Under the pieces are notes generated by a model, which ran no database searches, was not told the origin of the DNA, and saw nothing but the letters and a program-made list of their open reading frames with translations. From an uncultured Eubacteriales bacterium (lineage in GTDB: Bacteria; Bacillota; Clostridia; Christensenellales; CAG-138): a stretch of DNA of 64,000 nt. The stretch lies in NCBI GenBank assembly GCA_900544965.1, contig UQXE01000001.1, forward strand, positions 1-64,000, in the 5' to 3' direction. Below, in pieces: positions 18,520 through 26,572 of the stretch (position 1 is the stretch's first letter; each line of letters begins with the position of its first letter). The position numbers were made by a program, and so were the translations under genes.

Positions 18520-18879
18520 TTACAGCTCCTCATCCTCGGACGAGCTGAGCTCGCTGTCAATCTCAATGAGTTCGCTTTCCGGTATGCTGTCGTCAACCGG
18601 TATCTCCAGCTTCTCCATTTCACCGATACCTATATCTTTAAAGAGAATTGTGTCGTCAATGCCCTTTAAAACCGGCTCCCGAAGATTTCTCATGCAGTTG
18701 GCGCAAAGCATGGATCCGTTCATGGCCCTGTTCTCCCCGCACTCGGAACATATTACTACAAGGTCGTCGTCCTCGTCCGGTTCGCATGACGTCAAAACAG
18801 CGTTTTTACACACACCGCACAGCTTTTCACCATCTCGAATATAATTTAGTTCACATCTAGGGCATTTCCTGTATCCCAT
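18520..18879 (-). CDS. Double zinc-ribbon protein with acidic tail
   Basis: 119 residues. Four CxxC knuckles (CPRC, CGVC, CSEC, CANC) at about residues 6-9, 21-24, 44-47 and 58-61 form two predicted zinc ribbons separated by an acidic patch (EPDEDDD). The C-terminal 40 residues are very acidic (DSELSSSEDEEL) and probably disordered. Function not recognised; the build suggests protein or nucleic-acid contact. GGAGGTG precedes the ATG. Sits between engB and the phosphoesterase in the pyrG operon. Confidence 0.7.
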   Translation of the reverse strand: MGYRKCPRCELNYIRDGEKLCGVCKNAVLTSCEPDEDDDLVVICSECGENRAMNGSMLCANCMRNLREPVLKGIDDTILFKDIGIGEMEKLEIPVDDSIPESELIEIDSELSSSEDEEL

Positions 18880-18907
18880 GAAAACACCTCCTCAAATACG
18901 CTTTCTA

Positions 18908-19546
18908 TTAATCATTATAATCAGTATTTGCCTCATCAGAACCGCTGTCCTCATGCGCATCGGAAAAGACATCGCCAATTCTTATCAGCAGTTCCGGCCT
19001 CCCCTGTCCCGATTCGGCCGAGTAGGCAATGGCGTATGGCGGCGCGCCCGCCAGTTTTGCAACCTTATTGGCCGCTTGCTGCCTTTTTGATACCGCGATC
19101 TTGTCTGCCTTGGTGGCGACGATTGTAAACGGAATCCCATAGTAAAGGATCCATTGCAGCATCTGCCTGTCCTCTGCTGTTGGTTCATGGCGGATGTCTA
19201 ACAACAAAAATATATGTGTAACCCTTCCGGATGAAAGATAGTTTTCTATCAGACGGCCCCATTGCGCCTTTTCCGATTTTGGCGCCTTTGCAAACCCGTA
19301 TCCTGGCAAGTCAACGAGGTAATAATCATTGTTCACGCTAAAGAAGTTAATCAGCCTTGTTTTACCTGGGTGCTGGGATGTCCTAGCAAGCCTGAAATTA
19401 TTGCATAATGAATTTATTAGGCTTGATTTGCCTACGTTTGACCTGCCCACCATCGCTATTTCCGCCATTGCGGGATCAGGATAGCCGTCTCCCCCATTCC
19501 CCACGCTTGTAATAAACATAGGGTTTTTCAGCTTGAACTCACCCAT
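18908..19546 (-). CDS. engB: Ribosome biogenesis GTP-binding protein EngB (YsxC)
   Basis: Essential GTPase for 50S subunit assembly. 212 residues with G1 GRSNVGKS (34-41), G3 DLPGYG (79-84), G4 TKAD (145-148) and a G5-like YSAESGQG (about 174-181). The G2 region holds the usual GKTRLINFF. The last 20 residues are acidic and Asp/Asn-rich, longer than in most homologues. Stop codon lies 28 bp before the zinc-ribbon start. Confidence 0.95.
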   Translation of the reverse strand: MGEFKLKNPMFITSVGNGGDGYPDPAMAEIAMVGRSNVGKSSLINSLCNNFRLARTSQHPGKTRLINFFSVNNDYYLVDLPGYGFAKAPKSEKAQWGRLIENYLSSGRVTHIFLLLDIRHEPTAEDRQMLQWILYYGIPFTIVATKADKIAVSKRQQAANKVAKLAGAPPYAIAYSAESGQGRPELLIRIGDVFSDAHEDSGSDEANTDYND

Positions 19547-19556
19547 CTTTAATCCT

Positions 19557-20021
19557 TTATACGCCTTTACCGCGTCTTTCTTTAAAAAACTTTGTCATAA
19601 TAGCGCCGCATTCGCCCTCTAGCACTCCGCCGATCACCTTTGGCGAGTGTGATAACCAGCCATCAGCCAAATCGGCTACCGAAGCGCAGCATCCCGATAC
19701 CTTATCATACGCTCCGAATACAATGGTATCAAGTCTGGCCCCTATGCATGCCCCAACACACATTGCGCATGGCTCAAGCGTTACATATATATCACATCCG
19801 CTAAGCCGCCAGTCGCCAAGCCTATGTGCCGCCTCCCTTATGGCCAGCAGCTCCGCATGCGCTGTCGGATCCTTTTGAGTCTCAACAAGGTTATGTGAAA
19901 ATGATATGACCTCGTTGGCCTTTGTTATTACAGCTCCCACGGGAACCTCGCCTATATCAAAAGCCTTTCGGCCCTGCTCCAGCGCAATGCGCATGAAGGC
20001 CTCCGCCTCGGATATCAGCAT
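19557..20021 (-). CDS. tadA: tRNA-specific adenosine deaminase
   Basis: Converts A34 of tRNA-Arg(ACG) to inosine. 154 residues with the zinc-dependent deaminase signature: HAE (H55, E57) and PCAMC (C85, C88), plus VPVGAVI near residue 27. Start overlaps the lpdA stop by 7 bp, so expression is coupled. Confidence 0.93.
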   Translation of the reverse strand: MLISEAEAFMRIALEQGRKAFDIGEVPVGAVITKANEVISFSHNLVETQKDPTAHAELLAIREAAHRLGDWRLSGCDIYVTLEPCAMCVGACIGARLDTIVFGAYDKVSGCCASVADLADGWLSHSPKVIGGVLEGECGAIMTKFFKERRGKGV

Positions 20022-21388
20022 TGAAATACCGCTTCCCTTATTATTTCGCTAACTGTCGGATGAGGGAAAATCAGCCTCTTTGCCTGGTCAACCGTCATGC
20101 CGGATTCAATGATAATCCCCGCCGACACGATAAATTCCGATGCATAGTTGCATAGCGCATGCGCTCCTATTATTTTGCCGCTTTCTTCGTCAACTATAAG
20201 CTTGAAGCTGCCGTCGCCCCCCTCGTTCTCCGCCAAATAGCGCCCCGAATACCTCATCGGGATCTTGACGACCTTAACGGCAATGCCCTTCTTGCCGGCC
20301 GAAGCCTCGGTTTCACCAACGCTGCCAAGCTCGGGGTTTGTATATATAACGGAAGGTACAGTATTATATTTCATCGCGTCTTCCACGCCAAGCATATCGT
20401 TTACGGCTACTTCCGCCTCCCTATATGCCGTATGGGCTAACATTGAGCGTCCGTTTACATCGCCTGCCGCATATGCGTTTTTTACGTTTGTTCTCATATG
20501 CTCATCGGTTATTACGCAGCCCCGCTCGGTTTTAACGCCTATCGATTCAAGGCCTATGCCCTGCGTATTAGCCCTCCTGCCTATTGACAGCAGTACTTTG
20601 CCGGCATCCGCGCGCTGTATTCCATCGTCGGTTTCATACTCTACAAAACCATCTCCAACTTCTACGACCTTCGCGCTAAGCTTGAACGCAATTCCTTTTC
20701 GCTCATAGTTTTTTTGTAATATTGAGGTCAATTCCTCATCGTTCTCACCCGCTATATGATCAAGCATCTCTATTACCGTTACTTTAGATCCAGCTGAGTT
20801 GAAATACGAGGCCATTTCAAGGCCAATCACACCCCCGCCGATCACAACCAGGCTTTCCGGCACTTCCGTCAAGTCCAAAATCTCGCGGTTTGTCAAAACA
20901 AAGCCCCTTTCAAGACCTTCCTCTAGCCCCTTTATAGGCGGCACAGCAGGCGACGAGCCTGTTGCAACCAGCAAGCGGGTCCCCTCATATATATCGCTGC
21001 CAACGCTGATTATGAATGGGGATTCATCGTTTTCACGGCTGCATATAACGCCCGTCCCGGATATAAGCTCCACCCCATTTGCCTTAAGCGTGCTCTTTAT
21101 CCCGCCTGATAAAAGCTTGATCACTTTTTTCTTACGGTTTATCACCGCTTTATGATCAAAATCAGCGCCCTTGACAAAAACCCCGTATTTTTCCCCATGC
21201 ACCGCGCCGTCGTAGAGCTTGGCGCTGTACAGCAAAGTCTTTGTGGGTATGCAGCCCTCGTTAAGGCACACTCCCCCTACGTTTTGCTTTTCTATACATA
21301 AGACCCTGAGTCCCGCGTGTCCCGCACGCTCGCTCGCAAGGTAACCGGCAGGGCCCCCGCCTAAAACAATTAAATCATAAGCTGACAT
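20015..21388 (-). CDS. lpdA: Dihydrolipoyl dehydrogenase
   Basis: FAD-dependent oxidoreductase that reoxidises dihydrolipoamide with NAD. 457 residues: an FAD-binding GGGPAGY near 10-16, redox disulfide C41/C46 (GGVCLNEGCIPTK), a second nucleotide-binding GGGVIGLEMASYF, GDVNGRSMLAHTA, and the C-terminal HPTVSE with the catalytic His-Glu pair. No E1/E2 or glycine cleavage genes are adjacent; instead it sits two bases after pyrG and overlaps tadA, so its partner complex is encoded elsewhere. Confidence 0.92.
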   Translation of the reverse strand: MSAYDLIVLGGGPAGYLASERAGHAGLRVLCIEKQNVGGVCLNEGCIPTKTLLYSAKLYDGAVHGEKYGVFVKGADFDHKAVINRKKKVIKLLSGGIKSTLKANGVELISGTGVICSRENDESPFIISVGSDIYEGTRLLVATGSSPAVPPIKGLEEGLERGFVLTNREILDLTEVPESLVVIGGGVIGLEMASYFNSAGSKVTVIEMLDHIAGENDEELTSILQKNYERKGIAFKLSAKVVEVGDGFVEYETDDGIQRADAGKVLLSIGRRANTQGIGLESIGVKTERGCVITDEHMRTNVKNAYAAGDVNGRSMLAHTAYREAEVAVNDMLGVEDAMKYNTVPSVIYTNPELGSVGETEASAGKKGIAVKVVKIPMRYSGRYLAENEGGDGSFKLIVDEESGKIIGAHALCNYASEFIVSAGIIIESGMTVDQAKRLIFPHPTVSEIIREAVFQC

Positions 21389-21390
21389 GT

Positions 21391-23016
21391 TCAGTTATCC
21401 TCCCGTTCTTTGTTCCAGCGTTTAATAGCCGCTTTTACATAGCTTGTAAAAAGCGGATGCGGGGTATCCGGCCTGGATGTAAACTCGGGGTGGAACTGAA
21501 CCCCTACATACCACGGGTGTCCGCTAAGCTCAACTATTTCAACAAGATTCCTTTCCTCGTTGATGCCCGTTACACTCATGCCCGCTTCCTCCATGGCGCC
21601 AATATAGTCGTTATTGAACTCATACCTGTGGCGGTGGCGTTCGCGTATCTGCTGTCTCCCATATGCCTCTTTAGCTATTGATCCATCCTTTAGCAGGCAG
21701 GAATACCCGCCCAGTCTGAGAGTTCCCCCAAGGTTGTCCAAATTATGTATCTGATCCGGCATAAGGTCTATTATCGGATGCTGCGTGTTTGGATTTACCT
21801 CCGTTGAGGAAGCATCCTTATACCCAAGCACATTTCTCGCAAATTCTATTACAGCCATCTGCATTCCTAGGCAAATACCCAAAAACGGCACATTATTTTC
21901 CCTAGCGTATTTTGCGGCCGCGATCTTTCCTTCCAGCCCCCTTTCCCCGAATCCTCCTGGAACCAGTATTCCGTCGCATCCCTTAAAGAGCTCGTCCGCA
22001 TTGGAGTCCCTCACGCTTTCCGCGTCGATCCACGCTATTCCCACTCTGGCGCAGTTGGCCGTGCCCGCATGATTAAGCGCCTCCGCAATGCTGAGATACG
22101 CATCGTGCAGCTCTATGTATTTGCCCACTATGGCTATCGTGCACCTGTGCCTTGGTGTGAGCTCGCGCTCTACCATAGCCTCCCACTCCGTAAGGTCTGG
22201 CACCCTCTCTTCCATATCAAGCACCTTGGTAACCGCCCTGCAAAGCCCCTCCTTTTCAAGCATGAGAGGGACGGCGTATAATGAATCAGCGTTAAGGTTT
22301 TCAACCACACAGTCAGGAGATATGTTGCAAAATAGCGCTATCTTGGCGCGTACATCCTTGCCTATCCTTCTATCGCTGCGGCACACTATTATATCGGGCT
22401 GAATGCCTATGCTAAGCAGTTCCTTTACTGAATGCTGGGTTGGTTTTGATTTAAGTTCCCCCGCTGCGGAAATATATGGTACAAGCGTTACGTGTATAAA
22501 CGCACAGTTGTTTGGCCCCGCGCTCCATTTCAGCTGGCGTATTGCCTCCAGGAACGGCTGGCTCTCTATATCGCCTACCGTTCCTCCTATCTCAACAATT
22601 AGCACATCCGGTTTCGACTGCTGGGCAACGGTGATTACACGCGACTTTATTTCGTTTGTAATATGCGGAATGACCTGAACCGTGCCTCCGTTATAATGAC
22701 CCCTGCGCTCACGCTCAATGACCGCCTGATATATCTGGCCGGAGGTGGCGTTGTTGGATTTGGTCAAAAATTCGTTGATAAACCTTTCATAGTGGCCAAC
22801 ATCCAGGTCGGTTTCAGCGCCATCGTCTGTAACGTACACCTCGCCATGCTGGTATGGGTTCATCGTACCAGGATCCACATTAAGATATGGGTCTAGCTTG
22901 CAGATGGATACGCTGTAGCCACGGCTCTTGAGGAGCCTGCCTAGTCCAGCAGCCGTTATACCTTTACCCAGTGACGATACTACGCCCCCTGTAATAAAAA
23001 CAAATTTTGTCTCCAT
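21391..23016 (-). CDS. pyrG: CTP synthase
   Basis: Makes CTP from UTP with ATP and glutamine. 541 residues: an N-terminal synthase domain (FITGGVVSSLGKGITAAGLG at the start; EIGGTVGDIESQPF) and a C-terminal class I glutamine amidotransferase with GGFGERG, the nucleophile-elbow GICLGMQ, and VQFHPEF with the His-Glu pair. First gene of a long minus-strand unit. The leader starts with GGGC and has an attenuator-like hairpin (see those entries), as in Bacillus subtilis pyrG. Confidence 0.97.
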   Translation of the reverse strand: METKFVFITGGVVSSLGKGITAAGLGRLLKSRGYSVSICKLDPYLNVDPGTMNPYQHGEVYVTDDGAETDLDVGHYERFINEFLTKSNNATSGQIYQAVIERERRGHYNGGTVQVIPHITNEIKSRVITVAQQSKPDVLIVEIGGTVGDIESQPFLEAIRQLKWSAGPNNCAFIHVTLVPYISAAGELKSKPTQHSVKELLSIGIQPDIIVCRSDRRIGKDVRAKIALFCNISPDCVVENLNADSLYAVPLMLEKEGLCRAVTKVLDMEERVPDLTEWEAMVERELTPRHRCTIAIVGKYIELHDAYLSIAEALNHAGTANCARVGIAWIDAESVRDSNADELFKGCDGILVPGGFGERGLEGKIAAAKYARENNVPFLGICLGMQMAVIEFARNVLGYKDASSTEVNPNTQHPIIDLMPDQIHNLDNLGGTLRLGGYSCLLKDGSIAKEAYGRQQIRERHRHRYEFNNDYIGAMEEAGMSVTGINEERNLVEIVELSGHPWYVGVQFHPEFTSRPDTPHPLFTSYVKAAIKRWNKEREDN

Positions 23017-23070
23017 GGTTTCCCCTTTCGATGTCTTATACGGACTATCTGCAGTCCCCTATATCATTAT

Positions 23071-23098
23071 AAAACGGACGCCTTGCAAGACGCCCGTT
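23071..23098 (-). terminator. Attenuator-like hairpin in the pyrG leader
   Basis: On the minus strand AACGGGCGTC pairs with GGCGTCCGTT (10 bp with G-U pairs, TTGCAA loop), followed by TTTT. It lies between the predicted pyrG transcription start (23107) and the start codon, so it would end transcription before pyrG unless prevented. Confidence 0.65.
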
Positions 23099-23101
23099 CG
23101 T

Positions 23102-23142
23102 GAGCCCTAATGATTATACTATTATCAATCTATCATTTGCAA
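23102..23142 (-). promoter_or_regulatory. pyrG promoter with GGGC initial transcribed sequence
   Basis: On the minus strand TTGCAA (23137-23142), 18-bp spacer, TATAAT (23113-23118), then five bases and GGGCTC beginning at 23107. GGGCUC is the 5' end of B. subtilis pyrG mRNA, where low CTP causes extra G addition and antitermination. Seen: the promoter and the GGGCTC. Inferred: CTP control. Confidence 0.65.
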
Positions 23143-23173
23143 CCGCATTTTTCTATTTATTGCGCTTTCAAGA

Positions 23174-25018
23174 TTAATAGTAGAATCCCCAAAATACCAT
23201 GAAAAGCACAATAATTATAGCAAACGCAATCGTAAGCATATAACATACTCTCTGATACTTAAAGAGTTCGCTCTTTTTCCAGGTTATCGCCATCCCCAAT
23301 ACGCACGCGATCATAACTGCTGACATGACATAGTTGATTATAAACTGCCAGGTTGTTTGGGCATAGGTAAGGTTAGCGCTTGAGTAGCTTACGAGGATTC
23401 CGTTATTTATAGTAGTTATCAGGATGGCCAGCGCAAGCGGCAAAAGCAATTTGGAGGCGCCGCGCGTCGAAATGCACCTGCGCTTATTATGCACAATGCC
23501 TATGACAACGCCAACAACCGGTACCAGTGAGCACAACGCGCAGAGATATACGAGGATTATGCTGGAATTTATAACAGCCAAGCTTCTGTTCCACTCGGTA
23601 GGAACGTATTCAACCCCATCAAATACCATTTTATTTACAACACCGCCGCTATAGTCAAAATAGATCATATTGCCAGCCTTGTCCATGAAAAGATAAGGCT
23701 GTATCTGCGTAATAACTTCAAAATATGGTAAATATGTGGCTCCCGCCCTATAATTTATTGAGTACATCTTTGAATATAAGTACAGCTTGTTTTCGGAAAA
23801 CTTAGAATACTCCATTGAGATCAAAGGGTGATAGACCTTTAGATAGCTTACGAATTCCTGATAGCCCGAATGAGGATGGTCGGCCCTCATAAATTCATCG
23901 GTAAGAGCCGATGGATATGGTAGCTCTTCGGTTGCGATCTCAATATTGCGCTTACCGAACAGCCCGTCAAACGTGCTGTCCGCGCCTATGCTTCCAAGGC
24001 TTGAAAGCAATATTATACCCAAACCGTTTTCGGGCGCTAGGGCGAACGTACCGCAGAACCCGCTCATATTTACATTCTGGCCCAGGGTTTTTATATATCC
24101 ATCCCGCTCAATGAAGCCATGGGATATACCGTTGATATAGTCATGTATCTTATATGAGTATGAAAACATATTTTCAAGCGTCTCATTGCTGGAAAATAGC
24201 GGGGACGCCGCCCCTTCGGCTGGCATGAGCGCCTTCATGAACTTTGAAAGGTCTGATACAGTGCCATACGCTCCATAGGACGGGTACAGGGTAAATGCCA
24301 TAACCCCGCCTTTTACCCTGTCGATAAGCTCAGGGTTATCGGACAGAGACCTGTCTACAGCTGTTGAGCCCATTCCCAAAGGCGCTAATATGTTCTCCCT
24401 GACGTATTCAGGGTAGGTCTTACCGCTTACGCACTCGATTATATAGGCTGCAAGGGACGTAGAGAAGGTGGATTCGGTTTTAAGCGTTCCAGGTCTGTAA
24501 GCCTGACCTGGTTCCACAAGCGACAGGTATTCGCCAAGAGGGAGCCTTTCATCGCCCTCGGAGAATGCCGTTTCGGAACGCCAACAGTCCTCCCAGCCGG
24601 CGTTTTGATTCATAAGATGCTCCATAGTGATTGGGTCGTTGAACCTCAGGCGCCTTAAAAAATTATTTGGGAGATAATCCCTTATATCCCTATCAAGCTC
24701 AAGCATACCCCTTTCCTTAAGCTGCATCACACTAACCCAGACAAACAGCGAACTGATGTCTCCAAGCCTGTATACGGTATCGGCGTCCCCCGTTCCGTAA
24801 AAGGCGCTGTGTACCGGCTCGCCGTTATAAAAAAGAACTATGGATGCTGAGGCGGCGGACATAAAGGCGGAGTCGCCGATGTGATCCACCATCTCTATGT
24901 ATTCAAGCGCTTCCTCATCGTGCGTATAAAGGGATTGAGCATTTGTCTTTGCCAATACGGGAGACAGGGCAAGGATGATTAGCGCTAAGAGTAATGCAAA
25001 ACAGACTGCCTTTCTCAT
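23174..25018 (-). CDS. Membrane-anchored beta-lactamase-fold protein, catalytic motifs lost
   Basis: 614 residues: a signal peptide (1-23), a class C beta-lactamase/DD-peptidase-like domain (about 35-365), a linker domain (370-475), and four to five membrane helices (about 480-610). The fold is recognisable from RLGDISSLFVWVSVMQL, APLGMGST and ALAPENGLGIILLSS. In active members the first of these reads S-x-x-K; here it is D87-I-S-S90. The YxN motif is F185-S-T187 and the HxG motif is replaced (LGQNVNMSG). It therefore should not hydrolyse or acylate; a binding or sensing role is inferred. No gene partner is obvious. Confidence 0.75.
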   Translation of the reverse strand: MRKAVCFALLLALIILALSPVLAKTNAQSLYTHDEEALEYIEMVDHIGDSAFMSAASASIVLFYNGEPVHSAFYGTGDADTVYRLGDISSLFVWVSVMQLKERGMLELDRDIRDYLPNNFLRRLRFNDPITMEHLMNQNAGWEDCWRSETAFSEGDERLPLGEYLSLVEPGQAYRPGTLKTESTFSTSLAAYIIECVSGKTYPEYVRENILAPLGMGSTAVDRSLSDNPELIDRVKGGVMAFTLYPSYGAYGTVSDLSKFMKALMPAEGAASPLFSSNETLENMFSYSYKIHDYINGISHGFIERDGYIKTLGQNVNMSGFCGTFALAPENGLGIILLSSLGSIGADSTFDGLFGKRNIEIATEELPYPSALTDEFMRADHPHSGYQEFVSYLKVYHPLISMEYSKFSENKLYLYSKMYSINYRAGATYLPYFEVITQIQPYLFMDKAGNMIYFDYSGGVVNKMVFDGVEYVPTEWNRSLAVINSSIILVYLCALCSLVPVVGVVIGIVHNKRRCISTRGASKLLLPLALAILITTINNGILVSYSSANLTYAQTTWQFIINYVMSAVMIACVLGMAITWKKSELFKYQRVCYMLTIAFAIIIVLFMVFWGFYY

Positions 25019-25190
25019 GATTTCCTCCTATAAAATAAATGATTTTGACAACTTCCCAACTATATAATTATTATAGTGCATGTATAATCTCATTACAAGC
25101 TGTCCTTTACATCATGTAGTGGAATTCATTAATATATTATTTATGTTCCTTGATCGGAATGGTTTTATAGCAAAAACTCAAATGCTCATA

Positions 25191-25234
25191 ATAAAACGGA
25201 TAGCTCTTCACTTGATTTTAAAGGGCTACCCGTT
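25191..25234 (-). terminator. Intrinsic terminator of the minus-strand hypothetical gene
   Basis: On the minus strand AACGGGTAGCCCTT (25234-25221) pairs with AAGAGCTATCCGTT (25208-25195), 14 positions with one mismatch, then TTTTAT. It follows the stop at 25253 by about 20 bp. Confidence 0.8.
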
Positions 25235-25252
25235 ACTATGCAGAGAGGTAAA

Positions 25253-25813
25253 CTAAATAGGGTTTTCAATTATGTCCAGATAGAATTCGGCTATGCTGTC
25301 CTTTACGTCTACCGACGAACGCAGCGAACGGCGCCAATGTATTTCAGAAGGCGTCATGTCCTGAGTAATGGAAGTTAACACGTACTCCATATAAACATAC
25401 ATCCCTTCATCTATCAGCATAATGCCTGAGCCCAGCCTGACATCGCTATTATTCGGAACCGGCCTGATATTTAAGGGCACGGATGTACACGCTTCAACCT
25501 CATTTGAGTCCATGTCCAAAAAGAACACCAGCCTGTCGCCGCTTATAAGGCTGGACACCTTTTCTCCCGCCTCTATGGCCTGCTCACGGCTCAGTATTAA
25601 TATATCCGCACTTTCATCGGCCGTTCGTTTCAACAATATGTCTACGTCTTCATCAACGTCGTATATGATTCTGAACCCCGCTGTCGCCAGCTTGTTTTCG
25701 TACATATTCTTTATTTTATCAATCCTTGATTGGTAATACGAAGATATTATAAAACAGCACGCTAATATGGCCATAACCGCTATTACAGGAATATAATATG
25801 TCTTCTTAGTCAT
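25253..25813 (-). CDS. Hypothetical membrane-anchored protein
   Basis: 186 residues: one N-terminal membrane helix (about 6-26) after MTKKTY, a short coiled stretch (SRIDKIKNMYENKL), then a soluble domain of about 140 residues that should face outside. No known motif is seen. The gene has its own terminator and lies upstream of, and in the same direction as, the inactive beta-lactamase-fold gene, separated from it by 230 bp. Not recognised. Confidence 0.6.
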   Translation of the reverse strand: MTKKTYYIPVIAVMAILACCFIISSYYQSRIDKIKNMYENKLATAGFRIIYDVDEDVDILLKRTADESADILILSREQAIEAGEKVSSLISGDRLVFFLDMDSNEVEACTSVPLNIRPVPNNSDVRLGSGIMLIDEGMYVYMEYVLTSITQDMTPSEIHWRRSLRSSVDVKDSIAEFYLDIIENPI

Positions 25814-26256
25814 CAGCTGAACCCTCCCCGTATATAAAATGCATAAAAGTTAGCATATGTGACATAATTCTATCCTGTTTTATAGGTTAAAAGAATAGTT
25901 CCCTGATAATATATTCCAGTTGTTTATGACCAATCCTAAAAACCCATATGTCGGTACTTTTATTTCCACCATTATGTTTCCCCTGTTTCCAGATGAGATA
26001 GATCTTGTCCCGGGCATAACCACCCACGTGTCACCAGCTACCGGCTTGTGCGGCAATACCCTTCAACTGTTTTCTAATTCCCCTGTAAGCGAGTTGGTTA
26101 CTTTTTGGGCGTCAGCGCCATATGGTCTGAACCACCATAGATTATTATATTGCATATAATTATAACTATCAATATGTAATTCTAAATTTAAGTATATATA
26201 AATACAGATTTTAATATGGTTTTATAAACATATTTCAAGTTTCGTCATATTGCCCC
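25814..26256. other. Intergenic region upstream of the leuS promoter
   Basis: No intact gene. On the minus strand a 61-codon open frame (26062 down to the stop at 25880) has protein-like composition (VAGDTWVVMPGTRSIS, VPTYGFLGLVINNW) but no start codon or ribosome binding site, and the frame before it ends in a stop. It may be the tail of a dead gene. The plus-strand 79-codon frame over the same bases looks like its shadow. Confidence 0.3.
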
Positions 26257-26285
26257 TTGACACAGTAAACGGGTTCGATTAAAAT
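26257..26285 (+). promoter_or_regulatory. leuS promoter
   Basis: TTGACA (26257-26262), 17-bp spacer, TAAAAT (26280-26285). Near-consensus sigma-A promoter placed exactly in front of the T-box leader. Confidence 0.8.
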
Positions 26286-26291
26286 ATCATG

Positions 26292-26530
26292 AATAAATGC
26301 ATTGAAGTGGAATAGTAGGTATGGTTGCATTTTCAGAGAGCCGTAAATTAGGTGAAAGGCGGCATGTGGACGTACCGAATCTCGCCGCCGAGCTTCGCGC
26401 CCCAAGCTAACACATTTAAGGCGCGGCGTCTTTCCTCGTTACGGAATTAAAGCGGACGTTTTTCGTCAATTTGAGTGGTACCGCGGGAGTTCAGGCTTTC
26501 GTCTCATGTTTTTGAGATGAAAGTCTTTTA
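26292..26530 (+). promoter_or_regulatory. Leucine T-box riboswitch
   Basis: The leader shows AGAGAG at the stem I side (near 26335), a candidate leucine specifier CTC at 26381-26383, the T-box TGGTACCGCGGG at 26476-26487 and a 14-bp terminator stem (26493-26506 with 26513-26526) followed by TTTT. The T-box UGGU would pair with an ACCA 3' end, which fits the A discriminator of tRNA-Leu. Uncharged tRNA-Leu is expected to stabilise the antiterminator and allow leuS transcription. The specifier position is inferred from codon identity, not from a full fold. Confidence 0.93.
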
Positions 26531-26572
26531 ATTTACCTTTATTCATTGAAAATTAATTTGGAGGGAAATATT

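Noticed and set aside
25920..26159. 79-codon plus-strand frame before leuS
   Set aside because: No ribosome binding site and complementary to a more protein-like minus-strand remnant.
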